From CAZVEV01 sp964625865 (GTDB lineage Bacteria; Planctomycetota; Phycisphaerae; SM23-33): a DNA stretch of 17,924 nt. The stretch lies in contig CAZVEV010000103.1 of assembly GCA_964625865.1 (NCBI GenBank), positions 1 through 17,924 of the forward strand, read 5' to 3'. The translations under genes were made by a program, and so were the position numbers. This document shows positions 7,241 through 14,560 of this stretch, piece after piece (within the stretch, counting starts at the first letter, position 1; each line of letters starts with the position of its first letter). The notes below the pieces were generated by a model that saw nothing but the letters and a program-made list of their open reading frames with translations, searched no databases and was not told the origin of the DNA.

Positions 7241-8809
7241 ATGACATCACAGGATTCGACGACGAGGAAGTCCGAGACGGTTGTCGTACTGGACTTCGGC
7301 AGCCAGTATGCCCAGTTGATCGCGCGGCGCATTCGCGAGAACGGCGTCTACAGCGTGCTGGCGCGGCCGGACGTGACGGTCGACGAACTGAAGGGACTGG
7401 ACCTGAAGGGCATGATCTTCACCGGCGGACCGTCGAGCGTCTACGACGAGGGCGCCCCGCGGTGCCGGCCGGAACTGCTCGACCTCGGCGTGCCGATTCT
7501 CGGGATCTGCTACGGCATGCAGATCGCCACGCAACTGATGGGCGCCGACGTCAAGCCCGCCTCGTCGCGCGAGTACGGGAGGACGTCGCTGAGGATCACC
7601 GAGCCGGACACGCTGCTGAAGAACGTGCCACTCGAGACGACCGTGTGGATGAGCCACGGCGACCAGGTGCAGGCGCTGAGCGACGAGTTTGTCCCGCTGG
7701 CGACCACACCGACGTGTCCCATCGCGGCGGTGCGTCACAGGACGCGTCCGTTCTACGGCGTGCAGTTTCACCCGGAAGTAACGCACACGCCGCACGGGGG
7801 GGAGATCTTCTCGAACTTCCTGTACGACGTGTGCGGTTGTCAGGGCCTGTGGTTGATGGGCTCGTTCATTGATTCGGTGGTCGCCGACGTCCAGTCACGC
7901 GTGGGCGCCGACGAGCGGGTGATCTGCGGGCTCAGCGGCGGGGTCGACTCGTCGGTCCTGGCGGCGATGCTGCACAAAGCCATCGGCGACCGCCTGCAGT
8001 GCATCTTCGTCGACAACGGCCTGCTGCGGATGAACGAGGTCGAACTGGTCGAGAGCACGTTCAAGGACCACTTCAAGCTGAACCTCACGACCGTCCGCGC
8101 CGCCGACGTGTTCCTGGACAAGCTCGCCGGCGTACTGGACCCGCAGGAGAAGCGCCGCATCATCGGGCATACGTTCATCGACATGTTCAAAGCCGAGGCC
8201 GAGCGCACCGCCGGCGCCCGCTTCCTCGCCCAGGGCACGCTGTATCCGGACGTCGTCGAGTCCGGTCATTCGCTCGCCGGTCAGGCGGCGAATATCAAGC
8301 TGCACCACAACGTCGGCGGTCTGCCCGAGCAACTGGGCTTCGACCTGATCGAGCCGCTGCGCGACCTGTTCAAAGACGAGGTCCGCCAGGCGGGCGAGCT
8401 GCTGGGCCTGCCCGAGCAGATTGTCTGGCGACACCCGTTCCCGGGCCCGGGCCTGGCGGTGCGGTGCCTCGGCGAGGTCACGCGCGAGCGGCTGGCCGTC
8501 CTCCGCAAGGCCGACAACATCTTCCTCGAGGAGATCGTCGCCGCCGACCTGTACCGCAAGACGTCCCAGACGTTTTCCGTGCTCCTGCCCGTCCAGTCCG
8601 TCGGCGTGATGGGCGACGGGCGGACGTACGAGAACGTGGTGGCGTTGCGGTCGGTCGACACGCACGACTTCATGACCGCCGACTGGTCGCGAATCCCCTA
8701 CGAGATCCTGGCGCGGGTCTCGAATCGCATCATCAACGAGGTCCGGGGCGTCAATCGCGTGGTCTACGACATCTCGTCGAAGCCGCCGGCGACGATCGAG
8801 TGGGAATAG
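7241..8809 (+). CDS. guaA: GMP synthase (glutamine-hydrolysing)
   Basis: A 522-residue, full-length GuaA (EC 6.3.5.2), which converts XMP, ATP and glutamine to GMP in the last step of guanine nucleotide synthesis in the cytosol. The N-terminal class I amidotransferase domain has VLDFGSQYAQLIARRIRE, the nucleophile Cys in GICYGMQ, and the His/Glu pair in VQFHPEVTHT. The ATP-pyrophosphatase domain has the P-loop GLSGGVDSSV, and the C-terminal dimerisation domain has RHPFPGPGLAVRCLGE and ends in the canonical KPPATIEWE. The start is ATG 7241, a few bases after AGGCAGCAGG; an upstream in-frame extension to 7175 overlaps the promoter and has no homology. It stands alone, followed by several hairpins. 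Nothing unusual in the protein. Confidence 0.98.
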   Translation: MTSQDSTTRKSETVVVLDFGSQYAQLIARRIRENGVYSVLARPDVTVDELKGLDLKGMIFTGGPSSVYDEGAPRCRPELLDLGVPILGICYGMQIATQLMGADVKPASSREYGRTSLRITEPDTLLKNVPLETTVWMSHGDQVQALSDEFVPLATTPTCPIAAVRHRTRPFYGVQFHPEVTHTPHGGEIFSNFLYDVCGCQGLWLMGSFIDSVVADVQSRVGADERVICGLSGGVDSSVLAAMLHKAIGDRLQCIFVDNGLLRMNEVELVESTFKDHFKLNLTTVRAADVFLDKLAGVLDPQEKRRIIGHTFIDMFKAEAERTAGARFLAQGTLYPDVVESGHSLAGQAANIKLHHNVGGLPEQLGFDLIEPLRDLFKDEVRQAGELLGLPEQIVWRHPFPGPGLAVRCLGEVTRERLAVLRKADNIFLEEIVAADLYRKTSQTFSVLLPVQSVGVMGDGRTYENVVALRSVDTHDFMTADWSRIPYEILARVSNRIINEVRGVNRVVYDISSKPPATIEWE

Positions 8810-8833
8810 GTCGGGTCCGGAGTGAAGGGTGTG

Positions 8834-8853
8834 CGTCTAGTCTTGGGTAGACG
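8834..8853. repeat. Hairpin CGTCTA/TAGACG after guaA
   Basis: CGTCTA (8834-8839) and TAGACG (8848-8853) form a 6-bp stem with an eight-base loop, 25 nt after the guaA stop. Its left arm plus the next base, CGTCTAG, repeats the end of the REP-like elements at 6931 and (inverted) 12674, so it may be the edge of another copy. Confidence 0.4.
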
Positions 8854-8859
8854 AAAGCC

Positions 8860-8881
8860 CGTCCCGATGTACATCGGGACG
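8860..8881. repeat. 22-bp perfect palindrome, arm CGTCCCGATGT
   Basis: The two 11-base arms (8860-8870 and 8871-8881) are exact reverse complements, with the sequence CGTCCCGATGT for each strand. A near copy of its core, TCCCGATG-CA-CATCGGGA, is at 12585-12602. A loop-less palindrome of this length may be a dimeric protein binding site or part of a REP-like element; it has no U-run. Confidence 0.55.
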
Positions 8882-8891
8882 TCCGGCGGAT

Positions 8892-8912
8892 CCCCCCGAG
8901 GCCGTCGGGGGG
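8892..8912 (+). terminator. Probable guaA terminator hairpin
   Basis: CCCCCCGA (8892-8899) pairs with TCGGGGGG (8905-8912) around a five-base loop, followed by CTTTGGGCTTCTT. The stem is very stable but the U-tract is short and interrupted. Position 80-100 nt after the guaA stop supports a transcription end. Confidence 0.5.
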
Positions 8913-9076
8913 CTTTGGGCTTCTTCACTGTTGCCTGGCGGTCGCCTCTTGTCAACACACGCACGATTCTCAATCAGAACTCGCAGGAGTCGACGGACCG
9001 GACAATACGCCCAACACCCATCACAACCACTTCGCATTAAAGATGTTGTCTGAAATGCCGACGATAGGACTACGCG

Positions 9077-11257
9077 GTGTCGACTCTCCCGGAACGCCTT
9101 TGCGCGGACCGGGCACGGAACCAGGCCATCATGGCGGACAAGGACATACCCGACATCCAGGTTGACTGCGTGGGCACGACGGTTTGTCCACGATGCGCTG
9201 CCACGGTGGACGTGTCGGCTCTGTGCGCGTTCGAGAGCGCTCGGTGCTCGTCCTGCAAGACCCGCTTCGCCGCGCCGGGCAAGATCGGCCCGTACGTCCT
9301 GCTGAGGCAACTGTCCCGCGACCAGACGGGGGCGAGGTATCGCGGGTTCGATACGTCGATGAGCCGCCACGTGCAGGTCAACGTCATGCGCCGCGCGATG
9401 AGGCAGGACGAGGAGAAGGTCGCCGCCTTCCTCGCCGAGGCCCGCGCCCTGGGCGTGCTGGACCACCGCAACACGGCCCGGGCGTTCTTCGTCGGCGACG
9501 AGGACGGCAGGCCCTACAGCGTGATCGAACTGGTGGTGGGCGACTCGCTCAAGACCGTGCTGGCCGCCGGCAGGCCTCTCCAGGAAACCGGCGTGCTCGA
9601 GACGGCGGTCGGGCTGGCCGGCGTGCTTGAAGCGGCGGCAGACAACGACGTCGTCCACGGCGACGTCAGGCCGGCCAACGTGGTCTTCACGCCCCAGCCC
9701 CAGGGCACGGTCAAGCTCGTCAACTTCCGCTTTGCCGCCGGCAGCGGCGCCCGGGCCACCAAAGACATGCCCCCCATCGAGCCGTGCTACGCCCCGCCGG
9801 AACACCTCGACGCCAGGCCCATCGACATCCGCAGCGACGTGTTCGGCCTGGGCGCGACGCTCTTTCACGCCCTGACCGGTCACAAGCCGTTCGCCGGCGA
9901 CGGCCCCGCCGCGGCGCCCAAGGCCCGTCGAACCGCCGCCGCCCCGAGCATACTGAGCCACCGCCCGATGCTGCGCCAGGCGACGGCCGACGTGATAGGC
10001 GCCATGCTGCAGGCCGACCCGGCCAAACGCCCCCGGGACCCGCGAGCCCTGCTGAACGATCTGCACCGCGCCCTGGAGGCAAGCAGGAAACCGAAGCCCG
10101 CCGCACCGCGCAAGGCGGCTCGCCCCCGCCGACGCAGAGTCGCCCCGGGCCCCGCCAATGGAACACAGGGAACCGACTACGCCGCGGCGGCACTGGCGGC
10201 CATGGGCGAGACCCGAAAGACCCCACCCCGCCCCAAGCCCAAGGCACCCCCGCCGCCGCTGGTGTCGCAGACGCCCGCGCCGCCCCCACCGCCCGAGACG
10301 CCCGCACCCGCACCACCGCCGGTCGTGCCGGTCACGCCCGCCCCGCCGCCGCTCGAGCCGGAGACGCCCGCCCCGCCGCCGCCTGAGATGACCAAAGCGG
10401 GCCCGCCACCGCCTGAAGCGACAGCGCCGCCTCCCCCGCCGCCCGGACCGGCCAGACCTGCCCCGCCTCCGCCGACACTCGATACGGACGGACCTGAGCC
10501 ACCCACGCCACAAGCCGACGCCCCCCCACCGGCCACACAGCCGGCCAAGGCGAAATCGCACCACGATCGCGCGGTGGTGATCGGCGTTGTATCGGCTGTG
10601 GGTATCGGCGTGGTCGTGGCGCTGGGGGCGATCCTCTTCGGCCCGGACATCGCTGGAACGACCAGCGGAGACCACGAAGACGCCGACGACTCGGTGGTCT
10701 TGCCGCCCACCGGCGGCGGGCCGGTCACGCCGGCGCCTTTCGGGGGCAAGGCGGGCGTGGGTACGTGGAAGACGGCGGCAATCTTCAAAGACGTCCACGT
10801 GGCCCGCGGCGGACGGACGGTACTCAGGGGGTCGTTCTCCAAGGGCGCCGTGCGGAAGCAGTGGAAGCGCGTGAAAGGGAACTGGAAGCACGACAAAAAG
10901 ACGTACACGCAGGTCGACGCCGGCGTGCCGGACGCCTTTGCTCTCGTCGGCGATGAATCCTGGGCCGACTACACGCTCACGCTGAAGGCTCGAAAGACCG
11001 GCGGGGCCGAAGGGTTCTTCATCCCGTTCCGCTGGCGAGACGACAAGAACTACTTCGTGTGGAATCTCGGGGGCCACGCCAACAAAGTCCACGTTATCGA
11101 GCGCCGGATCGACGGGGGCAGGCCCGCCGAGGTGTGCAAGCGTGTGAACGGCAAGATCGAGACGAACCGGTGGTATGAGATCATGATCCGACTGGACGGT
11201 CCGCGCATCCGCTGTAGCCTCGACGGCAGGCTGATCCACGACGTCGTTGCCAAGTAA
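9077..11257 (+). CDS. Zinc-ribbon transmembrane pseudokinase with outer lectin-like domain
   Basis: A 726-residue protein. Residues 37-60 carry a Cys4 ribbon (CPRC...CSSC). Residues 71-333 follow the Hanks-type Ser/Thr kinase fold (YVLLRQL, EARALGVLDHRN, HGDVRPANVV, YAPPE, DIRSDVFGLGATLFHALTG), but three catalytic elements are lost: the Gly-rich loop, the ATP-binding Lys (VQVNVM, N102 in its place) and the DFG motif (NFR at 216-218). HRD Asp196 and helix-C Glu121 remain. About residues 383-490 are a proline-rich linker, 499-521 a single membrane helix, and 560-726 a concanavalin/DUF1080-like beta domain (SWADYTLTLKARKTGGAEGFF, NRWYEIMIRLDG) expected outside the membrane. GTG 9077 has AGGA seven bases before it; ATG 9131 is an alternative. 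It is probably a signalling scaffold or sensor rather than an active kinase; that is inferred from the lost residues. Confidence 0.85.
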   Translation: MSTLPERLCADRARNQAIMADKDIPDIQVDCVGTTVCPRCAATVDVSALCAFESARCSSCKTRFAAPGKIGPYVLLRQLSRDQTGARYRGFDTSMSRHVQVNVMRRAMRQDEEKVAAFLAEARALGVLDHRNTARAFFVGDEDGRPYSVIELVVGDSLKTVLAAGRPLQETGVLETAVGLAGVLEAAADNDVVHGDVRPANVVFTPQPQGTVKLVNFRFAAGSGARATKDMPPIEPCYAPPEHLDARPIDIRSDVFGLGATLFHALTGHKPFAGDGPAAAPKARRTAAAPSILSHRPMLRQATADVIGAMLQADPAKRPRDPRALLNDLHRALEASRKPKPAAPRKAARPRRRRVAPGPANGTQGTDYAAAALAAMGETRKTPPRPKPKAPPPPLVSQTPAPPPPPETPAPAPPPVVPVTPAPPPLEPETPAPPPPEMTKAGPPPPEATAPPPPPPGPARPAPPPPTLDTDGPEPPTPQADAPPPATQPAKAKSHHDRAVVIGVVSAVGIGVVVALGAILFGPDIAGTTSGDHEDADDSVVLPPTGGGPVTPAPFGGKAGVGTWKTAAIFKDVHVARGGRTVLRGSFSKGAVRKQWKRVKGNWKHDKKTYTQVDAGVPDAFALVGDESWADYTLTLKARKTGGAEGFFIPFRWRDDKNYFVWNLGGHANKVHVIERRIDGGRPAEVCKRVNGKIETNRWYEIMIRLDGPRIRCSLDGRLIHDVVAK
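10223..10546 (+). repeat. Proline-rich low-complexity coding tract
   Basis: Codes for about residues 383-490 of the pseudokinase: irregular repeats of the APPPPPETPAP / TPAPPPLEPE type. It is C-rich on this strand and likely forms an extended spacer between the kinase-like domain and the membrane helix. Repeats are imperfect, so no exact unit length is given. Length may vary among strains. Confidence 0.7.
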
Positions 11258-11259
11258 GC

Positions 11260-11294
11260 AAGGGAATAGGAGATAGGCAGCAGGCAATAGGGGT
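11260..11294 (+). repeat. Left arm of 35-bp inverted repeat
   Basis: This arm begins AAGGGAATAGG and ends AATAGGGGT. Compared by eye with the reverse complement of 11432-11466, 28 of 35 positions match. It starts three bases after the pseudokinase stop. The unit is made of shorter A-TAGG-like words (GGGAATAGG, GATAGG, GCAATAGG). Confidence 0.65.
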
Positions 11295-11431
11295 CTTGCC
11301 GCGCGGCTGGTTGCGTGGCCGGGGCTTGAGCGAAATCGACCACGTAATCCCCCTCACGGGCAAGAGCGTCACGGGCAAGACTCTCCATCCAACTCCGAGT
11401 CCACTTCGACTGTGCGAGTGACCGTCCCTGA

Positions 11432-11466
11432 ACCCCTATTCCCTATTGCCGACTGCCTATTCCCTT
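11432..11466 (-). repeat. Right arm of 35-bp inverted repeat
   Basis: Inverted partner of 11260-11294 (28/35 matches), ending eight bases before the stop of the protease gene. The 137 nt between the arms hold no plausible gene. Together the arms could form a long hairpin that separates two convergent transcripts, or bound a small non-coding mobile element. Confidence 0.65.
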
Positions 11467-11474
11467 CCTTCAGG

Positions 11475-12515
11475 CTACTGCGGGATGGCCGCCAGGGGCA
11501 CGACGACCTTTCTCGCCGCCTTGCGGTCCGGGTCCACGACGGTCAGCGTGACGGTCTGGCCCGGCGTCTTGGCCCGCACGGCGTCGAGCAGTTCGTCGCA
11601 ATACTGGACGGCCCGCCCGTCGACGGCGGTGATCAGCGATTCCTTGTTCAGCCCCGCTGCCGCGACCGGACCGTTCTTGTGAGGCCGGACCGTCACGATG
11701 CCTCGCGTGCCGGTTGCGAACCGCCCGATGAACCCCGGCGGCTGGGTCCACAGTTCGTCGAGTTGGGACCCGATGGTGGCCACGCTGGCGGACGTGCGGC
11801 GTGCCAGCAGGCTGACCAGACCGTCGGGATAGCCCACCGTCGCCAGCCCGGCCGACGTCTTGTTCGGGCCCAGGTATCCGCTCTGAACGCCGACAACGCG
11901 CCCTCGCGAATCGACCCAGCAGCCGCCGCTGGAGCCCTTGGGGCTCGGGCCGGATATATATACCACACGAACGTAACACTGCAGATCGCTGCTGTAACAG
12001 TACGTGGGGGCGGCACTGGCGATCGTGCCCGACAGCAACAGGTCGTGACGGAACAGCGGATTGCCTATCAGGTACACCACCTCGCCCGGAGCGGGCGGAT
12101 GCGGCGCGACGTCCAGGGCCGGATACGTCCTCCGGGCGCCCGTCGGGGCCAGCACGGCCGCGTCATGCGAGGCGTCGACCGCTACGATCCGCGCGGGGAT
12201 GCGACCCAGGGATGCCGAGAGCAATTCCACGTTCCGGGGCGTGCCCTTGACCACGTGGGCCGCGGTGACCACCAGCCCGTCCGGCGTGGCGAAGAAGCCC
12301 GAGCCGTGCATCCTGCCGTCAACCAGCACGGACACCGACGCGGCGCGAAGCGTCCGGTAGAACTCCCGGCCGTCAATCCCCTGTCGCACGCCGCACCCGC
12401 TGACCCAGCAGGCCGACAGCAGCACGACGACCCAACCCAGTCGCCGCCCCCTGAGGAGGAACTCTACATACACAGGCGTCGTCTCCTTCCGCTCAATCGA
12501 CAGTTCATGACACAC
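11475..12515 (-). CDS. HtrA/DegP-like trypsin-fold lipoprotein protease with PDZ
   Basis: A 346-residue secreted serine protease. A basic stretch and a hydrophobic segment (LGWVVVLLSACWVSGC) end in a lipobox with Cys41, so it is probably a lipid-anchored envelope protein. The catalytic triad is readable: His87 (VVTAAHVV), Asp118 (DASHDAAVL) and Ser196 (PKGSSGG, compared with the usual GNSGG). Residues from about 265 to 340 form a PDZ-like domain (TRGIVTVRPHKNGPVAAAGL, LITAVDGRAV). S1C proteases degrade or process misfolded envelope proteins, and the PDZ domain binds C-terminal tails. Extra Cys residues (C173, C180, C199) could form a disulphide. The start at 12515 has a long N-region; a later start nearer the hydrophobic core is possible. 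It is alone, with hairpin elements on both sides. Confidence 0.88.
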   Translation of the reverse strand: MCHELSIERKETTPVYVEFLLRGRRLGWVVVLLSACWVSGCGVRQGIDGREFYRTLRAASVSVLVDGRMHGSGFFATPDGLVVTAAHVVKGTPRNVELLSASLGRIPARIVAVDASHDAAVLAPTGARRTYPALDVAPHPPAPGEVVYLIGNPLFRHDLLLSGTIASAAPTYCYSSDLQCYVRVVYISGPSPKGSSGGCWVDSRGRVVGVQSGYLGPNKTSAGLATVGYPDGLVSLLARRTSASVATIGSQLDELWTQPPGFIGRFATGTRGIVTVRPHKNGPVAAAGLNKESLITAVDGRAVQYCDELLDAVRAKTPGQTVTLTVVDPDRKAARKVVVPLAAIPQ

Positions 12516-12570
12516 GAGCGGGTATCATACCGCAGGGACTATCCCACCCCCAAACGTATTGCGCAAAGTT

Positions 12571-12674
12571 TAGCGGCGGGGCATTCCCGATGCACATCGG
12601 GACTCGTCGTCTTGCGTGCGCAGCGCCGTGCGCCGTCAAACGGCGAACGTCGAGCGATGCTCGACCGCTAGACG
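12571..12674. repeat. Composite hairpin element bounded by TAGCGG / CCGCTA
   Basis: Begins TAGCGGCGGGGC (12571-12582), the same 12 bases as at 6935-6946, and ends CCGCTAGACG (12665-12674), the exact reverse complement of 6931-6940. Inside are three hairpins: TCCCGATG-CA-CATCGGGA (12585-12602), CGCCGT-CAA-ACGGCG (12631-12645) and GTCGAGC-GAT-GCTCGAC (12649-12665). It fills most of the 12516-12719 gap between the protease and the zinc-ribbon gene; nothing else is seen there. A non-autonomous REP/MITE-like element is the simplest reading. Confidence 0.6.
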
Positions 12675-12719
12675 GCGCGCGGGATCGAGGGTCGTCCGCA
12701 CGTCACGTGTGCCGAAGAC

Positions 12720-13211
12720 CTAGTAGAAGTGCATCCAGACGATCATGGCCCCGATCACGCCCACGACAAGGATTGCCACCAGGATCAGCAGGATGTTCTG
12801 CCGCGTAACGTGGCGGGCCGACAAGTGCACCTGGGGCGCCGGGGACATGTCCGGCAGGAGACGATGGGCGGGGTCCTCGTGCGGTTCGTCGTCGATTGCG
12901 GGGTACCGGTCGGTCTCGAAATTGGGGTCGGCCTCGACGGGCACGAGGTCGAACTCGTCGAGATCGGGCTCGGCCGTCGTAGGCGGCGGCGGGACGGCCG
13001 TCTCTGCATCGCCATCCTCGTCGCGGTCGTCCGCATGGTCATCGGCCAACGCGGCGGCCAGGGCTGACACGTTGTCGTCATCGTCGGCCCGCAGTCGCCG
13101 GCCCGGTACGAGAACAATCTGCCCGCAGTGGGGGCATCGCCCCTTGCGCCCGGCGTGGGCCTGATCGACCCGCACCGACTCTTTGCAGTGTTCGCACACA
13201 AACCTCAGCAT
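12720..13211 (-). CDS. Cys4 zinc-ribbon protein with C-terminal membrane anchor
   Basis: A 163-residue protein starting MLRFVCEHCKESVRV at ATG 13211. C6/C9 and C26/C29 (FVCEHC...RCPHCG) form a zinc ribbon of the kind common at the N-terminus of planctomycete membrane proteins. An acidic, disordered middle (DDDD, PDLDEFDLVPVEADP) leads to one C-terminal membrane helix (NILLILVAILVVGVIGAMIVW), so the ribbon should face the cytosol as in tail-anchored proteins. No catalytic motif is visible. It is the last gene of a minus-strand set after the YhbY-like gene (47 nt gap). The ribbon resembles the one heading the pseudokinase at 9077, suggesting a shared partner or membrane signalling role; that is inference. 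An extension to 13241 is possible but unsupported. Confidence 0.78.
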   Translation of the reverse strand: MLRFVCEHCKESVRVDQAHAGRKGRCPHCGQIVLVPGRRLRADDDDNVSALAAALADDHADDRDEDGDAETAVPPPPTTAEPDLDEFDLVPVEADPNFETDRYPAIDDEPHEDPAHRLLPDMSPAPQVHLSARHVTRQNILLILVAILVVGVIGAMIVWMHFY

Positions 13212-13258
13212 GCCGACCTCGCTGCCGCCGCGCCGCACCACCGCGGCGCGGCGCTAAC

Positions 13259-13579
13259 CTATATCGCCACTCGCCTCTCGGGCGCCAAATCCTCGTTGGG
13301 CCTGTAGAGCAACACGGTGTGCCCCACGATCCCCACGCAGCAGGACCCGGTCGCACCGGCCAACTGCTGCGATATCTCCTTGCGCTGCGCCCCCGCCGCA
13401 CCGGCCAGACGCACTTTCACCAACTCGTTGTCAGCGAGCAGGCCGTCAATGGACGCTACCACCGCATCGGTCAACCCGGCCTTGCCCACCGCCCCGCACA
13501 CCGCCAACCGCGTGCCCATCGCACGCAAGGCGCGCCGCTGTTTTCCCGTTAACTCGCTCATGTCATCCGACACCGTCAT
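13259..13579 (-). CDS. yhbY: YhbY/CRS1-YhbY family RNA-binding protein
   Basis: A 106-residue protein covering one CRS1-YhbY (CRM) domain: LTGKQRRALRAMGTRL at the N-terminus, the GxxG-type loop GAVGKAGLTDAVV, SIDGLLADNELVKVRL, then an AAGAQRKEISQQLAGATG helix and VGIVGHTVLLYRPN. E. coli YhbY binds the pre-50S ribosomal subunit, so a role in large-subunit assembly is expected. ATG 13579 lies one base after the phosphatase stop; ATG 13561 is an alternative. The spacing shows co-translation with the phosphatase and kinase upstream, which is unusual company for this gene. Two consecutive Cys (TGSCCVG) are a small oddity. Confidence 0.9.
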   Translation of the reverse strand: MTVSDDMSELTGKQRRALRAMGTRLAVCGAVGKAGLTDAVVASIDGLLADNELVKVRLAGAAGAQRKEISQQLAGATGSCCVGIVGHTVLLYRPNEDLAPERRVAI

Positions 13580-13580
13580 T

Positions 13581-14438
13581 CTACGTTGCCCCCGCCAGCG
13601 CGGCCACCCGCCGGATGCCCGACTCGGCCAACTCGTCAGTAAGGGGGCTGTCCGTGCTGAAGGGCAAGACGCAGCCGCGACCGTGATCGCACGCCAGCGT
13701 GATCGCCTGCGGGGTAACCCTGTCGAATCCGTCGGGCGAGTGGACGTGGCCGAGGATGAAGTAGTCGACGGTCATCCGGCGGGCGAAGTCGGCAACCATC
13801 TCCTCGGTGTGCCTTCGTCCCCAGGTCCACTCGTACACCCCGCCGCCCCGGCGCATGTCTTCCGGGCTGTAGGGGCGCTCGAGGACGGCAAAGCACTCAT
13901 CGGTTATCCGCCCGGGTGAGGGCAGGGAATGGCTGAGCAGAACGTTGTTGGGACAGACGACCGCCAGCGGAAGCGAGTACAGGAACTCCTTCATCGCGTC
14001 GGTGACCTCGCCCGCGGCCTCGCCGAAGGCAAAGGCCACCCCCGCGGCAAACGTCTTGCACGAGGGCTGGCCCGCACGCGTGATCTCGTTGCCCGTCAGT
14101 TCCGCCACGTCGTGGTTGCCCATCAGGAACAGCACTTCGCGCGGATGGGCGATCTTCAGGCGCGCCGCACGGAGCAGCACCTCGATGCTGCGGTCGTGCT
14201 TCGTCCGGGGATCGACGGGGCCGTGAACGATCTCCTGCAGGATCAGGCGCGTCTCACTCCGTCCGGACAGGTCCGCATAGCGAATGATCCGGTTCAGCGC
14301 CTCCCGATTGCCGTGGATGTCGCCGGTGGCGATCACGCGGCAGCCGCTGCCAAGATAGACCACGTTCCCGCGCCGGCGATCGTCGTCGGCGTTCAGCGTG
14401 GCCGCTTGCTTGAAGACGTCTGCAACAGGGTGTGACAC
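13581..14438 (-). CDS. PPP-like metallophosphoesterase (protein phosphatase type)
   Basis: A calcineurin-like phosphoesterase of 285 residues when read from GTG 14438 (AGGA seven bases upstream). The metal-site motifs are in order: GDIHGN (39-44), GNHD (107-110), His170 (LLSHSLPS) and GHVH (230-233). The second motif, GDxxDRG in PPP phosphatases, is replaced by LQEIVHGPVD (about 68-76), so the usual bridging Asp is changed. The reading frame stays open to 14561, where a GTG overlaps the kinase stop as TAGTG; the extra residues are Arg/Pro-rich and look non-conserved, and ATG 14465 is a third option. Directly behind a Ser/Thr kinase gene, it is a plausible cognate phosphatase that removes the kinase's marks, although other phosphoester substrates such as Ap4A or RNA ends cannot be excluded. 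Confidence 0.85.
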   Translation of the reverse strand: MSHPVADVFKQAATLNADDDRRRGNVVYLGSGCRVIATGDIHGNREALNRIIRYADLSGRSETRLILQEIVHGPVDPRTKHDRSIEVLLRAARLKIAHPREVLFLMGNHDVAELTGNEITRAGQPSCKTFAAGVAFAFGEAAGEVTDAMKEFLYSLPLAVVCPNNVLLSHSLPSPGRITDECFAVLERPYSPEDMRRGGGVYEWTWGRRHTEEMVADFARRMTVDYFILGHVHSPDGFDRVTPQAITLACDHGRGCVLPFSTDSPLTDELAESGIRRVAALAGAT

Positions 14439-14560
14439 GTTCACGTCCTGATTCCATCCCCCCATACACGCGCCCGACGGCACGGGCCGTTGGCGCGGAC
14501 TTCCACGTTCCCCAGTCTCCTGCTCGGCGCTGCGATCGGCCCGGGCGGCCGGACAACGCA

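Noticed and set aside
10223..10546. CRISPR-like or tandem repeat array.
   Set aside because: Repeats are irregular, in frame, and code for a proline-rich linker; there are no spacers.
8837..11287. An 816-codon open frame on the minus strand opposite the pseudokinase gene.
   Set aside because: Low-complexity Gly/Arg product, no motif; it is the shadow of the proline-rich plus-strand coding tract.
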